This document shows, in pieces, positions 28,201 to 36,600 of a DNA stretch of 64,000 nt; positions within the stretch are counted from its first letter, which is position 1, and each line of letters begins with the position of its first letter. The stretch lies in the NCBI RefSeq assembly GCF_026151205.1, contig NC_087076.1:3249902-3313901 (forward strand). Direction: 5' to 3'. The translations under genes and the position numbers were made by a program. The stretch is from Bolinopsis microptera. Taxonomy: Eukaryota; Ctenophora; Tentaculata; Lobata; Bolinopsidae. The notes under the pieces were generated by a model. The model did no database searches. It was not told where the DNA came from and saw nothing but the letters and a program-made list of their open reading frames with translations.

Positions 28201-28669
28201 TATTATGTACATATATCTACAATATATTGTAAGCTTGACTTACTTTATTAACATTATTCATTTGAACTTTTGGGTCATTTTCTGTGCATCTGGTGTAATA
28301 ACAGTCAAAATTGTCCTGCACGGGACCAGTTGCTTTGTTATTAAGCACTTCAAGTACGTCCTGAAATGAAACAAAAGTTGATCTTTGATTAGAAATTGTA
28401 CCATCACACCTTAGTATGTAATTGTAGGCAAATATTAGTTCAGATTTATTATAATCCGGGAAAACATGCATATGCCTGATCAGGAAATGACAATACTTTA
28501 TACTCACTGAAAGCCTAAGGATTTGGTTAGTGCCGCCAACAAAGACCCTTTTGTTGGAATCATCATAGAGGATATTCTGAACTTGACTGTTTGTATTGTA
28601 GAGGTATTTGGGTATCTGAGATGATGCAGCACATATTTGATAGCAGAGAATTAATACTACTCCAATCAT
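163..28669 (-). CDS. PLXN: Plexin receptor gene (about 30 exons, complete 5' and 3' coding ends)
   Basis: Plexins are single-pass semaphorin receptors; the intracellular part is a GAP for Rap-type GTPases and binds Rho-family GTPases. Translating the minus strand and joining exons by GT-AG sites and phase gives about 1,850 residues, a normal plexin length: signal peptide, Sema, PSI1, PSI2, PSI3, IPT repeats, transmembrane helix, split GAP with an internal Rho-binding domain, and stop at 163-165. Exon phases agree at almost every junction. Three places are not clean: a candidate mini-exon at 25215-25257, one or two missing IPT exons between 9858 and 15592, and the donor of the transmembrane exon near 4396-4434. 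A basic RRRRQ site just outside the membrane recalls the convertase site of vertebrate B-type plexins, but I would not assign a subclass from that alone. Introns hold several mobile elements. Sub-blocks are described separately. Confidence 0.95.
3114..3418 (+). repeat. Minisatellite of about ten copies carrying the plexin 5' splice site
   Basis: A unit of about 28 bases (core GTTAACACAGCTACCTGTTG then TTTG on the plus strand) is repeated about ten times with small insertions; one copy has CTACCTTTTG and one CTACCTCTTG. On the minus strand each unit contains CAACAG followed by GTAGCTGTG, the donor of the plexin GAP exon ending at 3413. The copy nearest the exon is the one used in the gene model. 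Confidence 0.95.
4417..4592 (-). CDS. PLXN: Plexin transmembrane exon
   Basis: The acceptor CTACTCAG is followed in phase 0 by [13 protein letters not shown], a short stalk, then the single transmembrane helix ([19 protein letters not shown]) and the basic stop-transfer [10 protein letters not shown]. The 3' limit is uncertain. The next exon must be entered in phase 0. Only the weak site after 4434 (HKRR then GTTCAA) gives that phase; the site after 4417 (ACA then GTTAAA) leaves two bases. The strong donor at 4395 (CAT then GTGAGT) lies beyond an in-frame TGA. Confidence 0.85.
4986..5422. mobile_element. TTAA-flanked poly-G foldback MITE (piggyBac-like by TSD)
   Basis: The segment begins TTAAGGGGGCCGGGG at 4986 and ends CCCCGGCCCCCTTAA at 5422, so both ends are inverted repeats with a TTAA duplication, the target signature of the piggyBac superfamily. 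It is 437 bases long with no ORF, so it would be non-autonomous. An extra copy of the left end (TTAAGGGGGCCGGGG, with upstream CTTCATCAAAATT) sits at about 5385, making the right end a near-perfect hairpin. It lies in a plexin intron. Confidence 0.7.
5456..9858 (-). CDS. PLXN: Plexin exons: IPT/TIG repeats and juxtamembrane basic cleavage-like site
   Basis: Exons 9797-9858, 8656-8804, 8286-8458, 7804-7876, 7383-7544, 7002-7107, 6514-6744 and 5456-5674 join without frame conflict. They encode consecutive IPT domains, immunoglobulin-like folds forming the receptor stalk. Hallmarks include [18 protein letters not shown] followed by VAGQPCDI, then [26 protein letters not shown] and [14 protein letters not shown], each with the expected G-G turn and Cys. 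The last exon (5456-5674) carries [11 protein letters not shown], then a basic RRRRQ stretch and an acidic, disordered segment before the membrane. The introns here are 300-1,000 bases; the 7.1-7.4 and 8.8-9.8 kb introns show nothing else recognisable. Confidence 0.9.
6826..6843 (+). repeat. CA microsatellite
   Basis: Short run of CA dinucleotides in the intron between the plexin exons 6514-6744 and 7002-7107. Confidence 0.9.
10990..11045 (+). repeat. CTA/CTATA microsatellite
   Basis: Runs of CTACTACTA and CTATACTACTA directly next to the direct repeat that flanks the endonuclease-coding unit. The plexin intron from 9859 to about 10990 shows nothing else that I recognise. Confidence 0.85.
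11034..11152 (+). repeat. Left member of a roughly 110-bp direct repeat
   Basis: TTCGTATACTAACAAATTTC through TATAGGTGACCTA occurs here and again at 13322-13434, in the same orientation with only a few differences. Together they bracket the endonuclease-coding insertion, so they look like a long target duplication or a tandem duplication that was split. Confidence 0.85.
11238..13319 (-). mobile_element. Insertion with 26-bp terminal inverted repeats encoding a REL-type endonuclease
   Basis: CTTAAGAACGACAAATTTAG plus TCTACC at 11238-11263 is the inverse of 13294-13319 with one mismatch. Between them, on the minus strand, is the 316-residue nuclease ORF (12231-13181) and about 970 bases of 3' sequence without a convincing gene; an ORF at 11862-12092 is too short to judge. 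Several TTAGTC motifs lie near both ends. A further 85 bases of similar AT-rich sequence lie left of the left repeat, before the direct repeat. Whether this is a real TIR transposon or a 5'-truncated retroelement with inverted-repeat ends is open. Confidence 0.6.
12231..13181 (-). CDS. Zinc-knuckle plus restriction-like endonuclease ORF, R2/NeSL retrotransposon type
   Basis: The 316-residue ORF lacks any reverse transcriptase motif. Residues about 40-80 resemble the linker that follows RT in site-specific non-LTR elements ([10 protein letters not shown]). A CCHC knuckle (C85-x2-C88-x8-H97-x4-C102) is followed by [14 protein letters not shown], typical of these elements. Residues 200-237 then give [20 protein letters not shown] and a downstream Lys and Tyr (K233, Y237), the PD-(D/E)xK-like restriction-like endonuclease signature of R2, R4 and NeSL proteins. 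In those elements this domain nicks the target DNA for target-primed reverse transcription. Here it starts with Met close to the right inverted repeat, so it is either the 3' remnant of a 5'-truncated element or a domain carried by a different mobile unit. No internal stop or frameshift is seen. Confidence 0.75.
   Translation of the reverse strand: MNIIKLTLFSVKENIEREREVQVGSLEMQSRWGEWRELVMKTDLSWHTLFKYGDSLIGFMLSAVYGTLLTPSMVSKWSEDEDGKCKLCEERMGTIQHILAGCKVALSQGRYRWRHDKVLKQISEHVVFHCDRRVNTYKNKAGDGRQFIDFVPAGKRKAGTDDRKESRGFGILSGYRDWIVLSDLEGQLKFPSEIVETRLRPDLVIFSRSAKTVIWWELTVPSEERIAESHEYKLDRYSGLQAEIQAKGWCCYNAAVEVGARGVVAQSLERAARRIGFREREVKKLVRDSGKEAAHCSRWIYLLSRKREWEFRKVGA
13322..13434 (+). repeat. Right member of the roughly 110-bp direct repeat
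   Basis: Matches 11034-11152 (ACTACTATTCGTATACTAAC to TATAGGTGACCTA) with small length differences near the TATGTATATC stretch. It starts immediately outside the right inverted repeat of the insertion. Confidence 0.85.
14479..14679 (-). CDS. Small ORF with signal-peptide-like start inside a plexin intron (speculative)
   Basis: A 66-residue ORF on the minus strand begins [18 protein letters not shown], a plausible signal peptide, followed by a short Cys-containing, Gly/Pro/Ser-rich tail. It could be a nested secreted peptide or chance. I see no family match, and no promoter or splice evidence supports it. The surrounding intron from 13435 to 15200 has no other candidate gene. Confidence 0.2.
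   Translation of the reverse strand: MLITWLIFVMLIVNCLQCSGPHCSLGLPSGSYGTQQSPGIDIQVFYNPPNWRDICGGMLEPPELTY
15205..15286 (-). CDS. PLXN: Candidate plexin IPT exon (unproven)
   Basis: After PSI3 ends in phase 0 at 15592, about 55 residues of an IPT domain are missing before the next certain exon (9797-9858, which needs one base from upstream). This stretch has an acceptor (TTTGCCAG) and a donor (CTTCTAG then GTGGTT), enters in phase 0, leaves one base, and reads [16 protein letters not shown], which could be the first IPT strand with its GG turn. Phases fit a direct join to 9858. The usual IPT cysteines are absent, so either a further exon is missing or this call is wrong. Confidence 0.3.
15592..20778 (-). 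CDS. PLXN: Plexin exons 10-13: second inter-PSI segment and PSI3
   Basis: Exons 20686-20778 (31 codons), 19343-19465 (41 codons), 19071-19164 (leaves one base) and 15592-15767 join in frame. They encode a Cys-containing beta-rich segment between PSI2 and PSI3 and then PSI3 itself ([18 protein letters not shown], followed by [12 protein letters not shown]), ending at CSGPIITN, the point where the first canonical IPT domain begins in plexins. All four donors are GTRAG-like or close to it. The 19164-20686 introns contain the TTAA-flanked element at 19703-20388. The 3.3-kb intron 15768-19070 shows no gene, only a small G/C-rich duplicated motif near 17.3 kb. Confidence 0.88.
17285..17360 (+). repeat. 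Duplicated G/C-rich motif in plexin intron
   Basis: The phrase GGAGAGTGGCAGGTGTACCC appears twice in tandem, separated and followed by runs of C. There is no coding evidence. The flanking intron (15768-19070) is otherwise unremarkable. Confidence 0.8.
19703..20388. mobile_element. TTAA-flanked poly-G MITE (second family)
   Basis: Starts TTAAGGCCACAGGGGGG at 19703 and ends CCCCCCTGTAGCCTTAA at 20388: inverted ends with a TTAA duplication, 686 bases, no ORF. The subterminal sequences also mirror each other (GTCCGAGGCC on the left, GACCTCGGAC on the right). It has the same design as 4986-5422 but different sequence. It lies in the intron between plexin exons 19343-19465 and 20686-20778. Confidence 0.75.
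21915..26431 (-). CDS. PLXN: Plexin exons 6-9: end of PSI1, first inter-PSI segment, PSI2
   Basis: Exon 26284-26431 continues PSI1 in frame ([19 protein letters not shown]). Exon 25587-25770 holds an IPT-like segment with the conserved Cys pairs ([22 protein letters not shown]) and leaves one base over. Exon 21915-22020 is PSI2 ([14 protein letters not shown]) but needs two bases from upstream, so a small exon must lie between. A good candidate is 25215-25257: acceptor TATAG, then [14 protein letters not shown], which has the right phase and resembles the last strand before PSI2 in plexins. Its 3' end falls at the edge of a mobile element (see the finding on 23768-25217). The rest of the intron holds no further gene that I can see. 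Confidence 0.85.
22021..23767. other. Plexin intron sequence without recognisable gene
   Basis: I see no exon-like segment with good splice sites here, no RNA gene and no clear repeat. It is AT-rich intron sequence. Confidence 0.6.
23768..25217. mobile_element. 1.45-kb TIR element, non-autonomous
   Basis: GGGGTCATTCATAA at 23768 is mirrored by TTATGAATGACCCC ending at 25217. Subterminal AGTAAATACT, GAGCATTTACT and GAATACCGAT/ATCGGTATTC motifs repeat in both orientations near each end. Inside, a stretch at about 24300-24390 repeats variants of ACGGTAGTTT. No transposase is recognisable. End structure and size would suit a PIF/Harbinger-like or similar element, but I cannot assign the superfamily because the target duplication is unclear. 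Confidence 0.65.
26744..28669 (-). CDS. PLXN: Plexin exons 1-5: signal peptide and Sema domain
   Basis: Exons read as 28508-28669, 28244-28360, 28034-28120, 27492-27919 and 26744-27358; phases 0,0,0,2,2 join in one frame. The start Met at 28669 is followed by a hydrophobic signal peptide ([17 protein letters not shown]) and then the first Sema blade (residues ending in [16 protein letters not shown]). The third exon has the conserved cysteine stretch [15 protein letters not shown]. Exon 5 carries the last Sema blades and runs into PSI1 ([15 protein letters not shown]). The Sema beta-propeller is the ligand-binding, dimerising ectodomain. About 470 residues, the usual Sema size. I chose this Met because it is immediately followed by a signal peptide; non-coding 5' exons upstream cannot be excluded. 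Confidence 0.93.
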
Positions 28670-28984
28670 TATGTCATAGCTTGTCCCTAGGGGGATATTT
28701 AAAGTTAAAGTTCAAATAACTCAATTATAAAATACCACAATTCATTACCTCAGAAAAACATTAGCAATCAGTCTGATCATCTGCAAATTAATTAAAAAGG
28801 TTAATGCCACAAACTCCAATACATTCACAATTTTAACTTTCGACTTTGTAAACTGAACAAAATTTCCTTAAATGACCGTTTCCTTGCCTACAAAAAGCCC
28901 TTGTGATAACGCGCTTGAAAGATGACGAATCAAACTCATAGATCACTGAAATAAATTTTACACTCCAGTTCGATTATGATGCCA
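28670..28984. other. Upstream region of plexin, no gene seen
   Basis: This stretch must contain at least part of the plexin 5' UTR or promoter, but I see no clear TATA box or untranslated exon. The repeat copy A begins at about 28985. Confidence 0.5.
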
Positions 28985-29735
28985 AAGAGTGTAAGCGGTT
29001 TGTAAACAGATTGTTGGACCTCATAGCCAGGAAAAAGAAAGAGAGATATTGCAACATGGTAAGGCATGTCATGTGAGGACAAAAATAAGATTTACAATGT
29101 TAAGAACAACGCTCATTGCTATACGAGGTTACAGAGGCAAGAAAATGGCCAAAAAATGTGAGACCCCTTTATCAGAAGTCTCTTACAACCTCATCCCTGC
29201 CACGATGGAGTAGATGTGTTTATATTTGATTGTTAATATTTCATATATAATATTGATAGAAGTGGACAATTTCCTGTGTATTGTGCTCTGCCAATTGCAT
29301 CACTTGATTTAATTGAATGTATAAATTGTTTGAAAAACTTTTCCCAAAATTATGATGCCAAATAAAAGGATGACAATAGCGATAACCCCATTAATTATAA
29401 ATTGTCATTTTTATTATATGATCCGGCCACTTTTAAATGTCTTGATACTTTACGATTCGTCCATTTGATGAATTGTGTTATGAGCTAGATACAAAATATT
29501 TTCAATAACAAATTACACTTCTTTAAATTGACATTATTGATATTTTGTAATGCAGCGTATCCAATATTTGAATTTCCGGTATTTTCCCCAGAGTTGTGGC
29601 AAGTGTTATAAAACTGCTGCTGATGCCATGACAAAGTGTCATTGTCTCTCCAACAAAGCAATCTCATTGGCTCCGAAAAGTCGACCTTTATCAACGTCCA
29701 CTAAAAAATGTCCAGTTATGAATATAGTTTATGAT
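28985..29735 (+). repeat. Composite repeat copy A, left segment
   Basis: Nearly identical to about 56385-57255 in the same orientation. It begins GTGTAAGCGGTTTGTAAACA in this copy and contains a decayed reading frame (here interrupted) that is intact at 56409-56609, followed by an AT-rich tail and the GCCAAATAAAAGGATGACAA stretch. It is probably the 3' part of an unidentified mobile element. Confidence 0.9.
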
Positions 29736-29899
29736 TAAGGTTGGTATCGTTTTACTTTAGGTTGGTAAACACATCACACAGAGAACTGAGAATCTGAACT
29801 GTTATCTGATAATATAACAAGTATACTAAATTAAACAGTAGTTATACTAAATTAAACGGTGTTGTAATGGCAATAAAATTTAAATTTTGCTTTACTTGT

Positions 29900-31095
29900 T
29901 ACCTTACTCGGGAATATTATAGCGGGTTAATTTATGACTGGGAAAATTAATGACCGGGAAAAATATGGCGGACTTTCCCAAAACCCGCCAAATTATCCAG
30001 GTCATGTATTTACCGGTGGCCGACCTTTCAAGTTTTTTTCAGAGGTCAACAAATTTTCAACCGAAATTTTTGTTTTTGTTACTTGTTAAAGAAGTTATTT
30101 CAATTTACAGTTATTGATATTACTCAGAAATAGAAAAAAAAGACACGTCTATTTAAAGGAAAATAAATCTAAGCAATGATAAGTCAAATCTTCATTAAAG
30201 CGTATTCTCATTCTCATTATCGCTGATGTCCCTTCCATTATCATTATTGATATCCCCCTGCTGCTGACCGTCAAATTCGAAGTTGTATTGTTGTATTAAC
30301 AATAATAAGACTTTCATTTTGTCCGCTAATGAGGCTACTGCTCTGAAGGTCACCCGGAGCTTAATTTCCTGCCCACCGCTTGGTATTGGGGAACGTTTTG
30401 GCTTTGCATCTTCAACTGCTCCAGTAATCAACCCACCGTAAAAGCTATTCTAATTTTTAATCTATTATATTTATCTAACTGTCCTAGGTGAAATCAAATT
30501 TCTATAGGCTGCTGTTAAAAAATGACAGCCGTGACGAAATTGTCATTTTGTAAGGCATGTTTTTTTGGAAGATTTCAAAGATGACAATGTTTATCGCCAA
30601 ATTTACGGTTTTTCGATCAAATCAACCCCCGGGAAGAAAAATATACTTGTTGAACTACCTATCTGGATAATAAAACATGAACAAAACTCATTTTTGTGCA
30701 TTTCAGAGCCATCTCCTTTTTACTGTCATTTTTTAAGGCCGATACCCGTAACATATAAATTTGTTTCTTCTCTACGATTCACTGATTCGTGGGCAAGAGA
30801 AGTGAGAATCACGGTCCACCCTGAAATCTGATTTCTATAACCAAATAGTGATTTTATAACGAAATTATGGTAGCAACCGCCAATAAAGTTACAGCCCTCC
30901 ATCCACTGCTTCAAAAGTCTTCTCTAGCACATATGAGACTTCAGGTAAAATATGATGATCACCACCCCCTTGGAACCCCATAATCTGAGTCGGCGGGTTT
31001 TTTTATGACTGGTAAAATTTTTGACCGGGAAAAATATGGCGGAATCTTCCAAAACCCACCACTTTATCCCGGTTATAATATTCCCGAGTAAGGTA
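29900..31095. mobile_element. 1.2-kb TIR element inserted in repeat copy A
   Basis: TACCTTACTCGGGAATATTA plus TA at 29900 is mirrored by TATAATATTCCCGAGTAAGG plus TA ending at 31095. Just inside both ends, in direct orientation, are related blocks with TATGACTGG, GACCGGGAAAAATATGGCGG and AAAACCC. The minus-strand ORF at 30195-30431 is short and of unknown meaning. The paralogous sequence near 57360-57375 lacks the element, which supports it being an insertion. Confidence 0.7.
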
Positions 31096-33000
31096 GTCAA
31101 ATCTCACGAAACTAACGAAAACAGACGTAAATAGTCTATCATTCACACAAAATATTAATAGTGAAACAAATTTTTAGTGAAACAAATTTAAAATTTTATC
31201 CTTTATTTTACAATCATAATATAATAATATTTATAAGCCTCCGTTTTGAAAGTTTTAAATTTTAATACATTCACATTTCTATTTAAAATTCAATTTTATG
31301 TACAAGTCAATAACTGGCCGCCAAAGCCGCGCATTCTTGAAAACAGGATTAACTTGATTATAGTTATACGACTATGTAAATTAAAAACTATCCGTGGTTT
31401 TTTCTTTTAAATAAATAAATTATAATTTTACCTAAGTCCAAAGCCAGCTTTGAAAAATTTACTATTAAATCATAATATATCGTCAACTTTAAATATTTAC
31501 AATGCAACAATTCATTAATCTGTAAACACGCGTACTCCAGCCCCTAAACGCATAAATTGTTATGCGGCGCGGCTCAAGCCGCGCACGCACGTATTATTTT
31601 ATACTGTTTGCTTTCTAATAAATATCGTGCCAATGTGTACGTCTAAATTGTAAACGTTCATGTTTTGTGTAAAGTGAATCCAATTGGGACTAGTGACAAG
31701 GATAAGGACCCAAGTGCCTGTACGGCTTTTTCGGGCCCCTGTGGACCACTACTCTTGAAATCACTCTACAACATTGAACATCTATATCTACTACGTCATT
31801 TGGCAATTATTGTCATTAATCTAACTTTCTAATTAATTGCCGAGGGGGAAGAGTAAACGCTTCACATTAAAATTCAATATACAAAATTCAAAACCATCAA
31901 TACGGTATTAAATATTATGGACAAGTCTATAGATCTATTTCGTAGTCATATATTCACATGATTTGCTTTATATTATATTATCTTAATACTGTAATGAAGT
32001 ACAGTAGGATTTGTGTTTCGAGAAAGAAAGGTTGCGGTCAAATTATTAACAAAAGTAAACAAAAGTCCATCAGGGACTCCGTGGAGTCGAAAAAGGTACA
32101 CGGCTGCTGTCTGGTGCTGCTAGGCATTTATTGATCAAGATGTTTTATTGTATTGATTTATAATAATTCTATTGTTCGTGACTAATCAAGTTCTAAGTGG
32201 AGGTATAAAGTGCTGCTCAAGATACTTCGTCATCTCATGTCCAGTATAATGATTAAGATAGTATACAATGCAGTTTTAGTAGTTGACCCATACAGTTAAG
32301 TCCGTCATAACTCACAATCGTTAAGTCGTCGGTCAATTGTCAAAGTCGTTGTGTGTTTATTCGTTGAGATAGCAGTAAGATAAGATGTTACGCGCGCGCG
32401 CGTTTAATCCCGTCGACGTGATAGCTAGCGCTCGATTTCTTCCACAAATTTTTAGAGGGTGCGCGCGGCTCCAAATATTTAATAATAAGTTCAACAATTT
32501 TTAAATGATGTTAAATTCAAAAAAATCATTAAACAATCTTTATTATTCATTTAATTTGCACGTGAGTGGTCAGCACGGTCTTAACGGGTGATATTCGGTT
32601 CCATATACAATATATTGGAGTCCAACTCGGCGCGCGTCCTGGTATTGATGATGAAAATCTAAATATTATAGGCTACAATGAGCATTTTAGTAACAAATAG
32701 TATGAAAGATCTGAAATTTAAAAAATAAAAACCCTAAAAATATTTACACCCCAAGTTAAAAATATAAATACTTTATTTCTAAAAACACTATCAAATAAGG
32801 TGGTTGATCAATCACTTGTGTCATTACGACGACGTCGTTATATCAAGTCAAAATATTCCCCAAAATAATTTAAAGACGATTCCCGATCAAAAACGTTTTT
32901 GGTAGAAAAAGTTTTTCGAGTTACATAAATATCAATGGAGATGCAATTTTATAGATAAAATCAATAAAGCTTAAAAGTGAAGCCCAAAACAAAGTAACAC
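31096..33000. repeat. Remnants of composite repeat copy A, no gene
   Basis: Blocks at 31100-31170 (AAACTAACGAAAACAGACGT) and 32411-32590 (TTTTTAGAGGGTGCGCGCGG, then GCACGTGAGTGGTCA) match 57370-57440 and 57451-57815. A GC-rich motif at 32622-32642 is the exact inverse of 40229-40249. No coding region is visible. Confidence 0.7.
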
Positions 33001-33272
33001 ACCCAACAATGGTTGAGATGTGATACATCCAAGCAGTCTAAGTCGACAATAATATCATGTGAGTTAATATAAAACTAGCTCCAATGTTCATGTAACCAGA
33101 CAGGTTCTACCAATCCGAAGAGTAAAGTAGATTTCCATTCAGTCAGTAGTAAACAGTGTCTAGCACTGGTCGTCCTAAGAGGGACTCCCCATTTATTACA
33201 GGCCTGGGTAAGGCCGCGTACATACCAATGGATAGAGCATTGGCCGTCTAGTGTAGGGACTAGACTCCCCAG

Positions 33273-33658
33273 CTAGGCGTGGGTGGGCCCTGTAGAAATA
33301 CAGATCTTCCTTCTTAGCTTGAGGTCATCATTATTCACACATTCACTGCAGATTTGGATGAACTTTGGATCTCTGGAGCAGTTTAGGATCGCCAAGTGTG
33401 GAGTACCCAGATCTTCCAGATTGGAGACCTCGTTACCAATACTGAGAAGATATGAGGCTTGGTCCCTAAGGTCTTCGTCAACATGACCACAACTAGTCAG
33501 TATATGAATTGCAGTTTGTTCTTCATGACCACAGGAGCAATAGGGAGATGGCCATTTCAGTCTGTCAAGGACAAAAAGAAATGAGTTTAGAAGATTGTTT
33601 TTGTAAAACAAGCTCATGACTAGAACCTCAGTTTCTCTGCTAGTATGATAAGGGAACT
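33273..33658 (-). pseudogene. Frameshifted C-terminal tail of the LINE ORF2
   Basis: In the frame offset from ORF2, sequence running through the end of ORF2 reads HPLKFPYHTSRETEVLVMSL and then LKWPSPYCSCGHEEQTAIHI with HILTSC. This Cys/His arrangement (CxC, H, C) is the usual end of such ORF2 proteins. A small indel near 33665 therefore separates it from the 1,027-residue part. About 115 residues remain open up to the stop at 33273. Confidence 0.8.
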
Positions 33659-36600
33659 TCAGGGGGTGGTAGACACCACGGGAATTTGAGACCAGCCCTC
33701 CATTTGTAACTGGTTCTTAATAGATTCCTGCCATACGAATTCAGTGAATTGTTTGATAGAGACCTTGGTGTAATGGCAGGCTTTCCTAGAGAGCTCGAAC
33801 AATTTCGAGGCATCATTCAGTCCAATTATTATTGCATCACCTGGCAGAACAGAGTCAGCATGTACTTCAACCTTCCACTTTAGAAATTTCAACACATCCC
33901 GCATCTGGCCCAGAATTTTTGTGTTTCCGGATTCTATCTCTCTGCATATGAAGTCATGGTGTACATCGATATGTATACTACTGAATACCTTCAGGTAGTG
34001 CTTTACCGATATTATTCTGTTTGTAACCCGGAGTGGGGGTATTCCCAAGATGACCTCTAGTATGGCATTTTGAACATTGAAGACTGCTCCCACAGCAGAT
34101 TTTGCAACCTTGTACCAAAGTTTGTTCAGTTCCAGCATGTTGGCATTAGTTTGCCAGATAAACGAGCCATAGAAGAGGGAGGAAAACATCACAGTTTTGG
34201 CCAACCTCACTAGGACCTTTTGGTTCATCCCCCAATTACGGTTTGTATACCTGCTCAGACAAACCCAGCGGTAGATTAGCTTGTTGTATACATCCTGGCT
34301 GTGCTGCTTGAAGTTCAACTTACTGTCAAGTGTTATACCAAGTACTTTGCTGCTGTCTGTGAGATAGATGGTGTTTCCACATAGATCAAAGGATTTGGGA
34401 ACAGCTGAAGCGTCTTGGCATTGGAAACATATAACTTCTGTTTTATTCACATTACAGTTTATGACCATCCTCCATTGAGAAGTCCATTCCCCTATGAATC
34501 CCATCGCCAGCTCTAGGTAAAAGAGACATTCTTCAAGATCTTTTCCAGTCACTTTGATGGTTCCATCATCTGCAAATTTGAAGGCCTGAATCTGCTCATA
34601 CAGTTGACACAGGGTCTCCATGTCGAACACATAAAATTTGAAAAGGATTGGTGACAGAACAGAGCCTTGTGGCAGCCCATAATCGAGGCACATCCTAACA
34701 GGACCAATGAAACCATTTAGGAGGAGGCTTACCGTCCTCCCAAAGAGGAAACTATCAATTGTTCTTAGGTAGCATCCATGCACACCAACCTTCCATAGTT
34801 TCACTATCAGGCCTTGTTTCCACACCGAGTCAAATGCTTTTTCGAAGTCAATGAATAGGCAGAGAACGGTCAGTTTTTTCATCATGTCTCCTTTAATTCC
34901 AGCTGTTAGCCTGTGCAGATACCTTATAGTGTTTCTACCTTTTGAGAAGCCTTCTTGGTTGCTATCAATGAGTCCGATAGTGAAAAGATATGTTTCCAGC
35001 CGGCATGCAAGAATCCGTTCAAAGAGTTTGCCTAAATATGAAGAGATTGAGATTGGTCTGTAAGAACCAGGCTTTGCATAACTGCTCTTTCCTTCTTTTT
35101 TCAGAAATATTATGTTAGATGCATTCCAAACCCATTTTCCATTTCTCAGGCAGAGGCTAAAAAGTATACTCAGGGCATGCAATGCATTTGGACCAAGGTG
35201 TTTGAGCATAGATGGATGAACTTGGCAGTTGTCGAAACTTCCTGCTGTGGATTTATTTCCCTTAATTATACCAAGGATTTCCCCGTGTGTAACTGGGCAG
35301 TAAAGCTTTGTGCTGTGTTGAAAGTTATCCATGGAATCAGCAAATGGCTGAAATCCACCCTCTTTGATTTCTGAGTATAGTTTGTTGGTTTCATTATAGA
35401 AGTTCTGATCAAATTTATCTATGTTTTCTACAATGTGCTTACCCATGAAGAATGTCTCAAACAACTCTTTTTCTATTTCTTTATTCTCTGTCATGACTGT
35501 CCCATCCTCATTAACCAGAGCTTCCACTTGTTGGTCAGTTGGAGGCTTAAAAAGTCTGTTGAAGTCTTTCCAGAATTTGTTTGCTTGAGCTACATTTAGA
35601 TTTTGGGTCTTGTTCACTATAAACTGCTGACATGCTTGTTTCCTTGTTTCCTCAAAGATTTCTTTTGCTGCTTGAAACCTCTCAAAGGCTTCATCTGTGT
35701 TTCTGGTCAGGTAGGTTCCAAGCGCATCCCTTAGTTCTTTTGATTTAGATGACAGCTCTTTTGTCCAATAGGGCTTACTGTGTTTTGTTACCAGCTTTAG
35801 TGAGCAGTTCGCTTTTGTAGCTTCATTTATTGTATCTTCAATTAGCTTCCATAAGTTGTCAATACTGTTGTCAAAAGCTAAGGATTCGATTGCTTCTGCA
35901 GAAAGTGTCTGTTCTATATCACTAGTCCAGTCGTCCCAGTTCATGGAGGATAGATCCAGTTTCTTTTCCGATTTTTTGGCATCTCTGGGACATCTGGGGT
36001 TGATAGTTATTGTCACAGGAACATGACCCCTTACTGGGGCTCCACTGTACAGAATGGCTTTGTCATCAGTGAAAGGAGTGCCCAGATTGTAGTCTAGGTC
36101 ATTCGATGTAATGAAGAAATCAATGAGGCTGCTACCATTTTTTGATAGAAAGGTCCTAGATGAAGGAGCATGAACACTAAACTTTGACCAGTCTAGACAT
36201 TCCTCAAGGCACTTACCATATTTGTTATTGACTGAGTCATTCCAGATAATGTGGCGAGCATTAAAGTCCCCCATGGTAATAATTCCTGAGCACTGGTGTT
36301 TCTTGGCAAGATTATAGGCTTTGTCAAGCATTCCATTAAATTCCTTCACACCGGATAGATAGTCCAGTTTCAGATAGACATTACCAATTATGTACCGTTT
36401 TCCACTCCAACACAGCATACCCCAAACAGTATCAATGTTCTTTGAACACTTAGAGATGTCACAGAATTGGGTGAACATTGCATCATTTCGAACCATAACA
36501 GCACAGCCTTTGTTGGTCTGGTTGTTGGTGTCCTCGTAAGTTTTCATGTTGTCCAGTTTCTTGTATTCCTGGTTTCTGCCAGTTTCTTGGATTGAGAGGA

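Noticed and set aside
29485-29738. ORFs on both strands in the tail of repeat copy A, also at 56995-57257
   Set aside because: Conservation between copies is explained by recent repeat duplication; neither strand shows a convincing protein.
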